From Veillonella parvula (GTDB taxonomy: Bacteria; Bacillota; Negativicutes; Veillonellales; Veillonellaceae), in NCBI RefSeq assembly GCF_036456085.1, contig NZ_CP138632.1:1965001-2029000 (forward strand): 64,000 nucleotides of DNA, written 5' to 3'. The notes under the pieces were generated by a model. It made no database searches and was not told the origin of the DNA. It was given only the letters and a program-made list of their open reading frames with translations. Positions 25,956-35,605 of this stretch are shown one piece after another; position 1 is the first letter of the stretch; every line of letters starts with the position of its first letter. Both the position numbers and the translations under genes were made by a program.

Positions 25956-26146
25956 TATGATTTAATTTATTGTAGTGTTAGGGGTATATTATGGTACTAT
26001 TAGGTAGTGTTATTAAGCTATAATACATGTAGATAACATGATCTTGGTAGAATGAATCAAGATAAAAAATAATCTGGATAGAATATACGTTAATCAACGT
26101 GGATTATGAGATTGTATAGGCGAATATTGTTGAAAGGTGGATGTTA

Positions 26147-27013
26147 ATGACAAATCGAAAGAAAGCACTTTTAGGTGCTTCTGCTACTATTGCGGTGTGG
26201 GCTACTGCATTTCCTTTCAGTAAAATAGCATTACAGTCAGTAGATTCGTTGACATTGTCTGTGGCAAGGGTCATGGGTGGCGCTTTACTTATGCTGGTAA
26301 TCGGTGTTGTAAAAGGGCTACATATACCGACAACATGGCGTGAGTGGGGACTATATATTCTGTTAGGTGCTACAGGGAATTTTCTTTACCAAGTTGTTTT
26401 TAATGAAGGGTTGCGCACAATTCCAGCGGCCACATCCAGTATTATTATGGCCTTGACTCCGATGACGACGGCACTGATGGCCATGATTGTTTATAAAGAT
26501 ACAATACGGCCCATAGGATGGTTATTTACCATAACTGCATTTATAGGTGTAGCCATAATCATTCCTTGGAATTCAGCCCTTACAATTCCTACAGGTGCAT
26601 TATGGACCTTGCTAGGAATGACACTCTTTGCGGTTTACAATATCCTTAATCGTGGACTTAGTTTAAAAGGCTATAAGCCTATCACTATCGCCATGTGGTC
26701 TATGTTTACAGGTGCCATTATGGCATTGCCATTTGCGGAACATGCTATTAAGATGATTGTGGTGGCACCGATTAGTGCAAAATTTGCCATGGCCTATTTA
26801 GCATTCCTATCTAGTGCGTTAGGCTTTGTATTCTGGAGCTTTGCTTTGGAACATGCTGAAAAGGTTTCTGATGTAACTAATTTTATGTATATCTCTCCCA
26901 TAGTGGCAGCTATTGTAGCAGCCTTCTTATTGGGAGAAATACCTAATATGGGACTCTATATAGGGGCGCCTATTATACTAGGATCTTTATACCTTTTTAA
27001 TCAATATAGATAA
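26147..27013 (+). CDS. EamA/DMT-family transporter
   Basis: A 288-residue inner-membrane protein with ten predicted helices in two EamA halves (drug/metabolite transporter superfamily). The N-terminal half has AVWATAFPFSKIAL and AATSSIIMALTPMTTALMA; the second half has LSSALGFVFWSFALEHAEKV and ending YISPIVAAIVAAFLLGE. ATG 26147 is chosen because AAAGGTGG lies 6 bp upstream; ATG 26141 would touch it. Substrate unknown; amino-acid or metabolite efflux is typical. It stands alone, with a terminator at 27112. Confidence 0.85.
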   Translation: MTNRKKALLGASATIAVWATAFPFSKIALQSVDSLTLSVARVMGGALLMLVIGVVKGLHIPTTWREWGLYILLGATGNFLYQVVFNEGLRTIPAATSSIIMALTPMTTALMAMIVYKDTIRPIGWLFTITAFIGVAIIIPWNSALTIPTGALWTLLGMTLFAVYNILNRGLSLKGYKPITIAMWSMFTGAIMALPFAEHAIKMIVVAPISAKFAMAYLAFLSSALGFVFWSFALEHAEKVSDVTNFMYISPIVAAIVAAFLLGEIPNMGLYIGAPIILGSLYLFNQYR

Positions 27014-27111
27014 TTTATTTTTGTTAGTGTCTGAATTGGTTCAGCTTGATGTAAAAAAATAAAATTAGATAAATAGGGATGTGAACCCTTATAAGATAAG
27101 AGCTATATAAT

Positions 27112-27150
27112 AAAAGAACCTCAACCTTTTAACTGGTGAGGTTCTTTTTT
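27112..27150 (+). terminator. Terminator between the EamA gene and metN
   Basis: AAAAGAACCTCA pairs with TGAGGTTCTTTT, then extra T residues. Confidence 0.85.
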
Positions 27151-27233
27151 GGTTTGACAGTCCTTATAAATTGTAGTAATCTAAGTACATAATTAAATCA
27201 TACCTTATAGATATGTTTTAAATTTAAAATTAA

Positions 27234-27253
27234 TTCCTACTGAATTGTAGGAA
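27234..27253. promoter_or_regulatory. Palindrome in the metN leader
   Basis: TTCCTAC and GTAGGAA are perfect 7-bp arms around six bases, directly before the ribosome site of metN. Possible operator or translational stem; no SAM riboswitch or T-box is visible. Confidence 0.35.
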
Positions 27254-27266
27254 AAGAGGTGGTACA

Positions 27267-28289
27267 GTGATTGCTATACGAAATGTAACGAAAGAGTTTG
27301 ATGTTAATAAGCAAAAGGTTACTGCATTATCTGATGTAAACTTTACCATAGAAAAAGGCGACATATTTGGCATTATTGGCTTTAGTGGAGCCGGTAAATC
27401 TACACTGTTACGCATGATTAATGCTTTAGAGGTACCTACCTCTGGTCATGTTGAAATAGATGGTGTGAATATCAATGGCTTAAGTTTTAACGAGCTCAGA
27501 AAGGTTCGTAAGCGCATCGGCATGGTGTTTCAACAGTTCAATTTATTGAATGCTAAATCTGTTTATGATAATGTGGCGATTCCATTAATTCTAAATAAAG
27601 TTTCTAAATCAGAGATTGATAACAAGGTTAAAACCTTGTTAGACTTTGTTGATTTAGGTGATAAAGCAAATGCCTATCCAGGAGAATTATCTGGTGGTCA
27701 AAAGCAGCGCGTTGGTATTGCTCGTGCGTTGGCTACAGATCCATCAATTCTGCTTTGCGATGAAGCAACAAGTGCTCTTGATCCAGATACGACAGAGTCT
27801 ATTCTTCAATTATTAGAACGCGTTAATCGTGAACTAGGGGTAACAGTCGTTATCGTAACTCATGAGATAGATGTAATCCAAAAGATATGTAATCGCGTTG
27901 TAGTTATGGAACATGGGAAGCTTATCGAGAGAGGTTCTGTACTTGAGGTGTTTAGTAAACCTAAGCATGAAACAACAAAACGATTTGTTAGGACTGTTAT
28001 TCCTGATGAAATCCCATCTACAGTTAAACATACCTTGGCTTGTGATAAAAGGCCTTACACAATACTTAAAATGCACTTCTTAGGAAATAATACAACTGAT
28101 AATGTGCTATATCATATTAATAAAACCTTTGATTTAGAAACGAGTGTGTTGTTTGCTACGGTAACAGAGTTAGAGCATACGGTACTTGGTATTTTCATTG
28201 TTCAGTTTATTGGTGATGATTTGGAAGTGGGCAAGGTAAAAGAGTATCTTGTGACACAAGGCATCGAATGGCAGGAGGTGACACTATAA
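27267..28289 (+). CDS. metN: Methionine ABC transporter ATPase MetN
   Basis: ATPase of the MUT-family methionine importer, 340 residues. It has Walker A GFSGAGKSTLLR, MVFQQFNLL, signature LSGGQKQRVGIARAL, Walker B LLCDEATSALD and EIDVI switch region. The C-terminal ~90 residues (from about 250) form the NIL domain that senses methionine in MetN proteins, including a pattern ending in GIEWQEV. GTG 27267 is the start, behind AGAGGTGG. It overlaps metI by one base. Confidence 0.93.
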   Translation: MIAIRNVTKEFDVNKQKVTALSDVNFTIEKGDIFGIIGFSGAGKSTLLRMINALEVPTSGHVEIDGVNINGLSFNELRKVRKRIGMVFQQFNLLNAKSVYDNVAIPLILNKVSKSEIDNKVKTLLDFVDLGDKANAYPGELSGGQKQRVGIARALATDPSILLCDEATSALDPDTTESILQLLERVNRELGVTVVIVTHEIDVIQKICNRVVVMEHGKLIERGSVLEVFSKPKHETTKRFVRTVIPDEIPSTVKHTLACDKRPYTILKMHFLGNNTTDNVLYHINKTFDLETSVLFATVTELEHTVLGIFIVQFIGDDLEVGKVKEYLVTQGIEWQEVTL

Positions 28290-28960
28290 TGGACTTCTTT
28301 ATGCAAGAACTTGGAGTTCCGGGTTCGCAGTTAGTACTAGCTGCAGAACAGACATTATATATGGTGTTCCTGTCTTTATTCATTGGTACAATACTAGGGT
28401 TAATTATTGCAGTTACACTGGTGGTAACAAATCCTAATGGGATTGTTAAAAATAGTGTTGTTTATACCATTACAAATACAATTGTTAATATCGTGCGTTC
28501 CGTACCATTTATCATCTTGATGGTGTTTATCTTACCGTTGACTAAGATGATTGTTGGTACTCGGGTTGGTACAACGGCGGCTATCGTACCGCTTGTTATA
28601 TTCATTGCGCCGTATCTGGCTCGACTCTTTGAAAACTCTATTTTAGAGGTTAATAAAGGCATTATCGAGGCTGCGCAATCGATGGGGGCTTCTCATTTTG
28701 AAGTGATTTGGCATTTCCTTTTACCAGAGGCAAAGGGCTCACTTATTCTATCTATTACGACCGGTACCATAGGTCTGATCGGTGCTACTGCTATGGCTGG
28801 TGCTATTGGTGCAGGTGGTGTAGGCGATTTGGCTCTCACCTATGGTTATGAGCGGTTGAACTTCCCATTGATGTTATTTACCGTTGTTATTTTAATTATT
28901 TTTGTTCAAATTATTCAAACAATAGGTAACTACTTTGCACGTCGTGCACGTCGTTCCTAA
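28289..28960 (+). CDS. metI: Methionine ABC transporter permease MetI
   Basis: Inner-membrane permease, 223 residues with five to six helices. It has the ABC coupling motif EAAQSMGASHFEVIWHFLLPEAKGSL and NIVRSVPFIILMVFILPLTK, both characteristic of MetI. The TAATG junction with metN (28287-28291) and AGGAGGTGA at 28273 fix the start at 28289. metQ follows 54 bp later, completing the importer. Confidence 0.93.
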   Translation: MDFFMQELGVPGSQLVLAAEQTLYMVFLSLFIGTILGLIIAVTLVVTNPNGIVKNSVVYTITNTIVNIVRSVPFIILMVFILPLTKMIVGTRVGTTAAIVPLVIFIAPYLARLFENSILEVNKGIIEAAQSMGASHFEVIWHFLLPEAKGSLILSITTGTIGLIGATAMAGAIGAGGVGDLALTYGYERLNFPLMLFTVVILIIFVQIIQTIGNYFARRARRS

Positions 28961-29014
28961 TTTGATGAAATAGATTTTGGTTATATTGATTGTGAAAGTA
29001 TAGGAGAATGTACT

Positions 29015-29839
29015 ATGAAATTTAAAAAACTTCTTGCCCTTGGCGCGGCATTAGTATTTAGCGTAGCTTTTATCGCAGGCTGCGGTTCCAATAATAGCGA
29101 TAATGGTGCTAAAAAGGAATTATCCTATAGTAAGTCTCAAGGCCCTTACTCTGAACTATTTGAAAAAGGTGTAAAACCAATTTTGGAAAAACAAGGCTAT
29201 ACCTTTAAAGGTGTAGATATGTCTGATTTGGTACAAGCGGACCAAGTGTTGAGCGATGGTGAAGTAGATTTCAACGTTGAACAACATACAGCATACATGA
29301 AAAACTTCAACGAAAAACAAAATGGTCATCTTGTAGCGTTGACTCCAATTCCAACGGTGCCAGCAGGTATCTTTAGCGGTTCTAAAACCTCTTTAGACCA
29401 AGTGGCAGATGGTGATACTATTGCAGTACCAAATGATGCATCTAACATGGCTCGTGCCTATGCATTGTTGCAAAAAATCGGTTGGATTAAACTTGATCCT
29501 AACAAAGATTTAGCAACAGTAACACAAGCTGATATCATTGAAAATCCTAAACATCTTAAATTTACTGAAATGAAATCTCTTACAATTCCTTCTGTACGTA
29601 CTGATTTCGACTATATTGTTATTACCGGTGCTATCATTTATAATGCAAAAATTGATCCAAAATCAGCGTTGGCTAACGAAGATGTATTGCCACAATGGTT
29701 GTTACAACTCGTAGTTAATGAGAAAAACAAAGATGCACAATGGGCAAAAGACCTTGTAGCCGCATACCACTCTCAAGAATTCAAAGACTACATGGAAAAA
29801 AATAATAACGGTTTATGGTTTGTACCAAAAGGTGAATAA
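29015..29839 (+). CDS. metQ: Methionine-binding lipoprotein MetQ
   Basis: NlpA-family solute-binding lipoprotein, 274 residues. The signal ends in FIAGC (Cys23 lipidated). The mature domain shows the family pattern: GPYSELFEKGVKPILEKQGY, DFNVEQHTAYMKNF, DTIAVPNDASNMARALL-like segment and the C-terminal SQEFKDYMEK. TAGGAGAA precedes ATG 29015; a TGTGAAAGT motif sits just upstream at 28991. Last gene of the metNIQ operon, closed by a strong terminator. Confidence 0.93.
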   Translation: MKFKKLLALGAALVFSVAFIAGCGSNNSDNGAKKELSYSKSQGPYSELFEKGVKPILEKQGYTFKGVDMSDLVQADQVLSDGEVDFNVEQHTAYMKNFNEKQNGHLVALTPIPTVPAGIFSGSKTSLDQVADGDTIAVPNDASNMARAYALLQKIGWIKLDPNKDLATVTQADIIENPKHLKFTEMKSLTIPSVRTDFDYIVITGAIIYNAKIDPKSALANEDVLPQWLLQLVVNEKNKDAQWAKDLVAAYHSQEFKDYMEKNNNGLWFVPKGE

Positions 29840-29875
29840 TTGATAGAAAAACGTACTATACATGTGCACAAATAA

Positions 29876-29915
29876 AATAACCGCTGATAAGTTACTACTT
29901 GTCAGCGGTTATTTT
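29876..29915. terminator. Terminator after metQ
   Basis: AATAACCGCTGA (29876-29887) pairs with TCAGCGGTTATT (29902-29913), and AAGT with ACTT inside. Works for both converging transcripts. Confidence 0.85.
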
Positions 29916-29973
29916 GCCGTTTACAGAATAATCTCAGGAGATTTCCATGTGTAAGATTGATAAAATTATTATT

Positions 29974-31797
29974 CTATACTGTCATTCCTACAGCATAGTT
30001 TTCATATAGTTTCTTATAGTATCCGTTAAGTGTCATGAGTTCATCATGTGTCCCTTGTTCTACAATGGTGCCGTTTTCTACCACTAGTAGGAAGTCCGCA
30101 TTTTTTATTGTAGACAAGCGATGGGCGATTACGATACTGGTTCGACCTTTGAGAAGTGTGTTCATCGCTTTTTGAACCTCTACTTCGGTACGGGTATCTA
30201 CGTTAGCCGTTGCTTCGTCAAGGATGAGAATGCTAGGATCAGCTAAGAAGGCCCGAGCGATGGTAATTAATTGGCGTTGACCTTGGGAGAGATCATCACC
30301 ACCTCGGTTGAGCATCGTATCATATCCATTGGGTAATGTACGGATAAAGTGATCTGCCATGGCAAGCCTTGCGACATACTCGATTTCTTCACGTGTAGCA
30401 TTTGGCTTGCCGTAGCCAATGTTATCGGCGATAGTACCCGTGAAAATCCAAGCGTCTTGCAATACCATTCCTACCGTATTATGTAAGCTTTCACGAGATA
30501 AATCCCGAATATCCACACCGTCAATGGTGATGCGACCATTTTTAATGTCATAGAAGCGCATGATGAGATTCACTAATGTGGATTTGCCAGCTCCGGTAGG
30601 CCCTACGATGGCTACCATAGAGCCAGCTGGAATGTGAATATTAATATCCTTCATAAACACATTGGACGGTGTATAACCAAAATCAACATGCTCAAAATCA
30701 ATTGTCCCCGTATGAGCTTGATTACTTGGTTGATTGGCCGTCATAGATGTGTTAGTACTAATAGCGTCTCTATCAGTTTTTGATGAGCTGTTGGATAATG
30801 TCAATTTTCCATCATCAATTTCAGATGGGGCATCAATTACCTCGTAAATACGGCCTAAGGCGGCAGCGGTTTCTTGGAATTTTGTCATAATATAGGAACT
30901 ACGAGATAGGGGATCGGATACCTGACCTACATAGAGGAAGAATGCCTGAATATCCCCAATGGAAATGGACCCACGTAATACCATGAGACCGCCTTGAATA
31001 GCGACGAGGCAATAGGTAAATTGATTTAAAAATTTTACGAGAGGCTCTACAAGCTGACTGGTGAAAGCAGCACTTCGCATACTTTTAAATAGATTGTCAT
31101 TCAGTATATTTACTTGGCGAGTTGTAGTCTCTTCTAGACCAAAGGTTTGAATAATTGGCTTGCCTACAACGATTTCTTCTATGCCACTGTTGAAAGCTCC
31201 TAATGCATTCTGATTTCTAAGATACACGAGGCGGGCTCGTTTAGATAGCCACGTTAAGCATACGATACCAATCAGTATGATGACGATGATGGATGTTCCC
31301 AAAATTGGACTGATCCAGAGCATCATTGCAGTGGCGCCGATGATTCCGATAATGGCGGACACGAGACCGGGCACACCTTCACCTATCGTTTCAGCAACGG
31401 CATCCAAATCAGAGGTTAGACGGCTTAGAAGATCACCACGTTGGTGATCGTGAAAGTATTCGATAGGCAATGAGTATAAGTGAGTACTCATGCGTGTACG
31501 CAAGGCGAGCACTGTTTTTGATCCAATGGAGGCCATCATGTATTCGCCGAAGTATGTGAATAAAGCATGACCTCCATAGATGGCAATAAGCCAGAGGATG
31601 ATTGTATCAATAGAGGCGAATATGGTATTAATGTCTTGGTTTGTTTGTAATCCACTGATAATAGCATCTACGACCTTGCCAAGTAATACTGGAGCTGATA
31701 CCTCAAACATAGCTGCTGTGATAAGGGCTAAGATGAGTAGTGCTAGCCAACCCCATTGGCTTTTAGAATCGATCAGGAAACGACGTAATGGGCTCAT
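29974..31797 (-). CDS. ABC exporter half-transporter with intact ATP site residues
   Basis: A 607-residue fusion of six membrane helices and an ABC ATPase. Walker A GPTGAGKST (399-407), Walker B LILDEATANVD with catalytic Glu528, and switch His559 are intact, but the signature is LSQGQ (503-507). It overlaps the upstream gene by 4 bp (ATGA), so the two make a heterodimer of the BmrCD/TM287-288 type. A Ser/Thr/Asn-rich linker (about 335-362) precedes the ATPase. Substrate is probably a drug or lipid; unknown. Confidence 0.88.
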   Translation of the reverse strand: MSPLRRFLIDSKSQWGWLALLILALITAAMFEVSAPVLLGKVVDAIISGLQTNQDINTIFASIDTIILWLIAIYGGHALFTYFGEYMMASIGSKTVLALRTRMSTHLYSLPIEYFHDHQRGDLLSRLTSDLDAVAETIGEGVPGLVSAIIGIIGATAMMLWISPILGTSIIVIILIGIVCLTWLSKRARLVYLRNQNALGAFNSGIEEIVVGKPIIQTFGLEETTTRQVNILNDNLFKSMRSAAFTSQLVEPLVKFLNQFTYCLVAIQGGLMVLRGSISIGDIQAFFLYVGQVSDPLSRSSYIMTKFQETAAALGRIYEVIDAPSEIDDGKLTLSNSSSKTDRDAISTNTSMTANQPSNQAHTGTIDFEHVDFGYTPSNVFMKDINIHIPAGSMVAIVGPTGAGKSTLVNLIMRFYDIKNGRITIDGVDIRDLSRESLHNTVGMVLQDAWIFTGTIADNIGYGKPNATREEIEYVARLAMADHFIRTLPNGYDTMLNRGGDDLSQGQRQLITIARAFLADPSILILDEATANVDTRTEVEVQKAMNTLLKGRTSIVIAHRLSTIKNADFLLVVENGTIVEQGTHDELMTLNGYYKKLYENYAVGMTV

Positions 31798-33611
31798 GCT
31801 GTCAACTCCTGAGATGCTAAAATTTGTTTATATACGGTAGAGTTTTCAGCTAACTCATCATGAGTGCCATACCCTGCCACTTGACCTCTGTTGATGATTA
31901 AGATGTGGTCTGCCTTTTTGGCAGCACTTACTTTTTGCTCTACAGAGATGAGAGCGGGGCGATTGTCCTTTTGCAATTCCTCATGTAATACGGTGCGAAC
32001 GGCACGCTCTGTGGTGCCGTCGAGAGCAGAGAAACTATCATCGAATATAAATAAATCAGGTTTGCGCACGAGCGCTCTAGCCATGGCAAGACGTTGGCGT
32101 TGACCTCCAGATAGATTAGTACCACCTTGGGAGACGATATATTGGTAACCACCTTCAAGGCGACTAATAAATTCATCCGCCTTAGATAATTGGCATGCAT
32201 TTTCTATATCTTGAACTGAAATATCTTGGCTTGGTGCAGCACCGTAACGGATGTTCATTTCTACAGTCCCTGTAAATAAGTAGGCTTTTTGTGGGACATA
32301 ACCGATGCGTGAGCGTAAGTCATCTACATTCCATTCATAGATGGATTTGCCTTTGAAGAGAATGTCTCCAGACTCAATGGAGAATAGGCGAGGGATTAGG
32401 TTTGTAATCGTACTTTTACCAGAACCAATGTCACCCATAATAGCCAATGTTTCACCGTGATGAACGGTAAAGGAAATATTTTCTAAAGCCGGCGATTCTG
32501 CATTATCGTAACGGAACGTAACATTGCGAAATTCCAGAAGTGGAGTATCATCGTTTGCCGATGCCGATGCCGATGCCAAATCTATAAAATTTTTACTATC
32601 TTTTTGGTTAACTATATAATAGGTGTCTAAATTTGTATTTTTATTATATGGTTCAGGGAATGTATCAGAGTTTTCGTGTTCCAATAATTCTCGAATACGG
32701 GTGTAACATACGATAGCTTCGGGTATATCTATGATGACGAAAATAGCCATGAGCATGCTTAAGAGAATAAGATTAGCGTACTCAATAACAGCCATAATGT
32801 CACCTATTTGTAGGGAGCCTATGCTTACGTTATAGCCTCCGAGCCAAAGGATAGCAACGGTACTCATGTTAAAGAGAATTAATATAGTCGGTAAACCAAT
32901 AGCAAAGGTTTGGCGTAATCTTTTATTAAGTTGAGCTGTTTCTGTAAAAATTTCTATTTCTTTAGTATTTTCGTAATGTCTTCTATTGAAAGCTCGTATA
33001 ACAGGCATGCCCACAATATGATCACGTACCATATCGGTAATAGTATCTAGTTTTAGTTGTAATGCTTTAATAATAGGTAAGGCGCGACTTTCAATAAAGA
33101 TTATGGTTAGTATCATGAACGCCATAACAGCGAGGATGACGAGACCTAGTTGCCAGCTCTTATAGAAGGTTAGTCCTAGACCAATACATATCATGAGAGG
33201 CATAGGGAGAATCATATTTAAACCTTCTCCTAGAACTGATTGAATTTTCTCAACGTCTCGGCTGGTCCGCATGAGTATGGTGCCTGTACCAAAGTGTGTA
33301 AAGTCGCGTAGTGAAAAGGCTTGTATAGCTTTCACTAAATTGTCGCGCAATATTTTGCCTATAGAGGCTGAAATATGAGCGCTCATAGCAACACCTAGGA
33401 TGGCAGACGATACTGTTAATAATGCAACGATAAGCATCGTTGCACTAGAGTTAGTAATCATCTCTAAATCACCATGGAGGACACCGTCATTGATGATGGT
33501 AGCCGTTAAGGTTGGTATATATAAAGTGCCTGCTACATTGAGTAACGAAAGAAGTGACACTATGATAATAGAAAACCATAAAGGTTTTATATAATTAGAA
33601 ATTAGCTTCAT
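31794..33611 (-). CDS. ABC exporter half-transporter with degenerate catalytic residues
   Basis: A 605-residue partner of the downstream gene. Walker A GDIGSGKST (393-401) and signature LSGGQ (500-504) are good. The catalytic Glu after Walker B is Asp525 (FIFDDSFSALD), and the switch His is replaced by Gln559 (SVEQK). That makes this the degenerate-site subunit of an asymmetric heterodimer. A short Ala-Ser repeat (residues about 345-352) from GCATCG hexamers lies in the linker before the ATPase. AAAGGATTG precedes its ATG. Confidence 0.88.
   Translation of the reverse strand: MKLISNYIKPLWFSIIIVSLLSLLNVAGTLYIPTLTATIINDGVLHGDLEMITNSSATMLIVALLTVSSAILGVAMSAHISASIGKILRDNLVKAIQAFSLRDFTHFGTGTILMRTSRDVEKIQSVLGEGLNMILPMPLMICIGLGLTFYKSWQLGLVILAVMAFMILTIIFIESRALPIIKALQLKLDTITDMVRDHIVGMPVIRAFNRRHYENTKEIEIFTETAQLNKRLRQTFAIGLPTILILFNMSTVAILWLGGYNVSIGSLQIGDIMAVIEYANLILLSMLMAIFVIIDIPEAIVCYTRIRELLEHENSDTFPEPYNKNTNLDTYYIVNQKDSKNFIDLASASASANDDTPLLEFRNVTFRYDNAESPALENISFTVHHGETLAIMGDIGSGKSTITNLIPRLFSIESGDILFKGKSIYEWNVDDLRSRIGYVPQKAYLFTGTVEMNIRYGAAPSQDISVQDIENACQLSKADEFISRLEGGYQYIVSQGGTNLSGGQRQRLAMARALVRKPDLFIFDDSFSALDGTTERAVRTVLHEELQKDNRPALISVEQKVSAAKKADHILIINRGQVAGYGTHDELAENSTVYKQILASQELTA
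32557..32577. repeat. Short hexanucleotide repeat in the ABC exporter linker
   Basis: Three and a half copies of GCCGAT (+ strand), read as Ala-Ser dipeptides on the - strand. Parallel to the Gln-Ala repeat in znuC. Confidence 0.75.
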
Positions 33612-33702
33612 TTCAATCCTTTCGACATATCTTTCGATATATTAGTAATTTTCGATGTTTATATTATATTGTATAAAACCAAAAATATCTAGTAAAAACT
33701 AT

Positions 33703-33718
33703 TACTAAAAGTTTAGTA
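33703..33718. promoter_or_regulatory. Palindrome upstream of the DASS transporter
   Basis: TACTAAA and TTTAGTA flank AG, about 100 bp before the start and 50 bp before a TATACT -10-like box. Candidate operator. Confidence 0.3.
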
Positions 33719-33821
33719 TCAATCAATAAGTATTATGACGAATATTATATTTTCACTAAAAATATTCTGCTATACTGTATTTGCAATTTTGTAGTTTTAT
33801 TTTTAGTAAGGAGTGTTCCTA

Positions 33822-35288
33822 ATGAAGTTGAATTGGAAATTATTCGCACCGCTTGTAGTAGCTATTCTTGTATGGCTCATCGGTGCGCCTGAAGGCCTTA
33901 GTCCAAATTCTTGGATTTATGTAAGTATTTTTGCAGGCCTCGTGGTGGGGTTGATTTTAGAACCAATGCCACCAGCTTTTATCGGTATCATTGCTGTTAC
34001 CGTATCTATGTTATTTAAGGTTGGTCCAGCACCTATTGTGGATAAAGCAACTGGTGTAGCAAAGGCTATTACGGATGCTCAAGCTATCAGCTGGGGGCTT
34101 AGCGGTTTCTCTAATGCCATCGTGTGGTTGATATTCGCAGCATTTATGATCGGTATCGGTTATGAAAATTCTGGCCTTGGCCGACGTATTGCATTGTTCC
34201 TCGTAGCCAAGCTTGGAAAGTCCTCTTTAGGCCTTGGTTATGCCATTGCTATTACTGACCTTGTGTTGGCTCCATTTATTCCAAGTAATGCGGCTCGTTC
34301 TGGTGGTACGATTTATCCAATCGTATCCAGTATTTGTCCGATGTTCGATTCTTATCCAGATAAGAATCCTCGTAAAATTGGTTCTTATTTAAATTGGGTA
34401 GCATTGGCAACAACTTGTGTATCTAGTTCTATTTTCTTGACTGGTGCGGCGCCAAATCCATTGGCTCTTGAATTGTCTGCTAAGTCGGGTATCGTAGCTG
34501 CCAACTGGGGTACATGGTTCTTAGCATTCTTGCCAGTAGGTATTATTCTATTTATCATTACACCATTGTTGACGTATGTATTCTGCAAACCGGAGGTAAA
34601 AGGTTCCCCTGAAATTGCAGCATGGGCAAAGGATGAATATAAGAAATTAGGCTCCATGACACGCAGTGAAATCTTCATGGCCTTGATTTCTGTATTGGCT
34701 CTCGTATTGTGGATTGGTGCTTCTACATTTAAAATCAACCCAACTACAACGGCTTTAATTGTTATTATCTTGATGATTTTTACTAAGATTATGACTTGGC
34801 AAGATTTCCTTGCTAACAAACCAGCATGGAATGTTTTGACTTGGTTTGCCACACTTGTGCCGATGGCTTCTGGGCTTAAGAATGTAGGCTTCTTGGAATG
34901 GCTTGCTAAATCTGCAGGTGGTTCTTTAGTTTCTTTAGATCCAACAATGGCTGTTCTTGGCTTGTTATTAGCATTTTGCTTACTTCGTTACTTCTTTGCT
35001 TCTGGCACCGCTTATGTAACAGCTATGGTAGGTTTGTTTGCTACTTTAATTCTTCAGATTCCTGGTGTTGATCCAGCTCAAGTTATGTTGATTCTTTTAG
35101 TACCAATGGGAATTATGGGGATTCTTACCCCTTATGGTACTGGTCATAGCCCAATTTGGTTTGCTAGTGGCTATAATAAAGGCCCTGAATTTTGGAAACT
35201 AGGTGCTATCTTTGGGATTATCTACCTTGCTATATTCATTGTGGTGGGTATTCCATGGATTCAGTTCGTAATGCCACTTTTAGGATAG
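33822..35288 (+). CDS. Anion:sodium symporter of the DASS family (CitT-like)
   Basis: A 488-residue inner-membrane carrier with about 12 helices. Family features are LAPFIPSNAARSGGTIYPIV near residue 155, FLTGAAPNPLALEL, and late MGILTPYGTGHSPIWFASGY. The group transports di- and tricarboxylates such as malate, citrate, tartrate or 2-oxoglutarate. ATG 33822 is taken because TAAGGAG lies just upstream; GTG 33813 overlaps it. Together with the dcu gene at 5319 it shows that organic-acid exchange matters for this organism. Confidence 0.85.
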   Translation: MKLNWKLFAPLVVAILVWLIGAPEGLSPNSWIYVSIFAGLVVGLILEPMPPAFIGIIAVTVSMLFKVGPAPIVDKATGVAKAITDAQAISWGLSGFSNAIVWLIFAAFMIGIGYENSGLGRRIALFLVAKLGKSSLGLGYAIAITDLVLAPFIPSNAARSGGTIYPIVSSICPMFDSYPDKNPRKIGSYLNWVALATTCVSSSIFLTGAAPNPLALELSAKSGIVAANWGTWFLAFLPVGIILFIITPLLTYVFCKPEVKGSPEIAAWAKDEYKKLGSMTRSEIFMALISVLALVLWIGASTFKINPTTTALIVIILMIFTKIMTWQDFLANKPAWNVLTWFATLVPMASGLKNVGFLEWLAKSAGGSLVSLDPTMAVLGLLLAFCLLRYFFASGTAYVTAMVGLFATLILQIPGVDPAQVMLILLVPMGIMGILTPYGTGHSPIWFASGYNKGPEFWKLGAIFGIIYLAIFIVVGIPWIQFVMPLLG

Positions 35289-35605
35289 CTTTCCGCCGCC
35301 ATATGTCTCTCTGCGCTCCATTCGCTGCAAGTCGCTGGACAGACATATGGCGGCTTTTTTATCCTGAAATGGCAATACTCACTTTGGGAAAAGCAAGTCG
35401 AGCTTACAGAACACTACGAGGGGCTTTCTTTATATCCGAAAATGGCATAACTCACTTCGAGGGGCAAGTCGCTTAGTAGATACAACGCGGCTTTTTTATT
35501 TTAAAATGGCAATATTCGACAAATCTAAGAAAATAAATATAATATAATATTGATATGATAGTAAATATCTTTTTTTGGGTTTTCTGATGGAGGTGGTTTA
35601 TTATT
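35289..35605. repeat. Terminator followed by tandem degenerate 65-73 bp repeats
   Basis: No gene. GCAAGTCG recurs at 35327, 35393 and 35464, ATGGCA(A)T at 35369, 35442 and 35506, and G-GGCTTT(C/T)TTTAT between each pair. The three copies decay from left to right, each resembling a terminator 3' arm followed by the same spacer. Confidence 0.65.
35295..35360 (+). terminator. Strong terminator after the DASS transporter
   Basis: GCCGCCATATGTCT (35295-35308) pairs perfectly with AGACATATGGCGGC (35341-35354), then six T residues. Confidence 0.85.

Noticed and set aside
27151-27266. SAM riboswitch or T-box before metN
   Set aside because: No conserved T-box or SAM-I core pairing seen; only a short palindrome is visible.
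35192-35476. 94-codon frame at the end of the DASS gene
   Set aside because: Out of frame with the transporter and continues through the terminator repeats; no ribosome site.
35289-35605. CRISPR-like repeated unit
   Set aside because: Only three degraded copies, no constant repeat with unique spacers, and each copy looks like a terminator.
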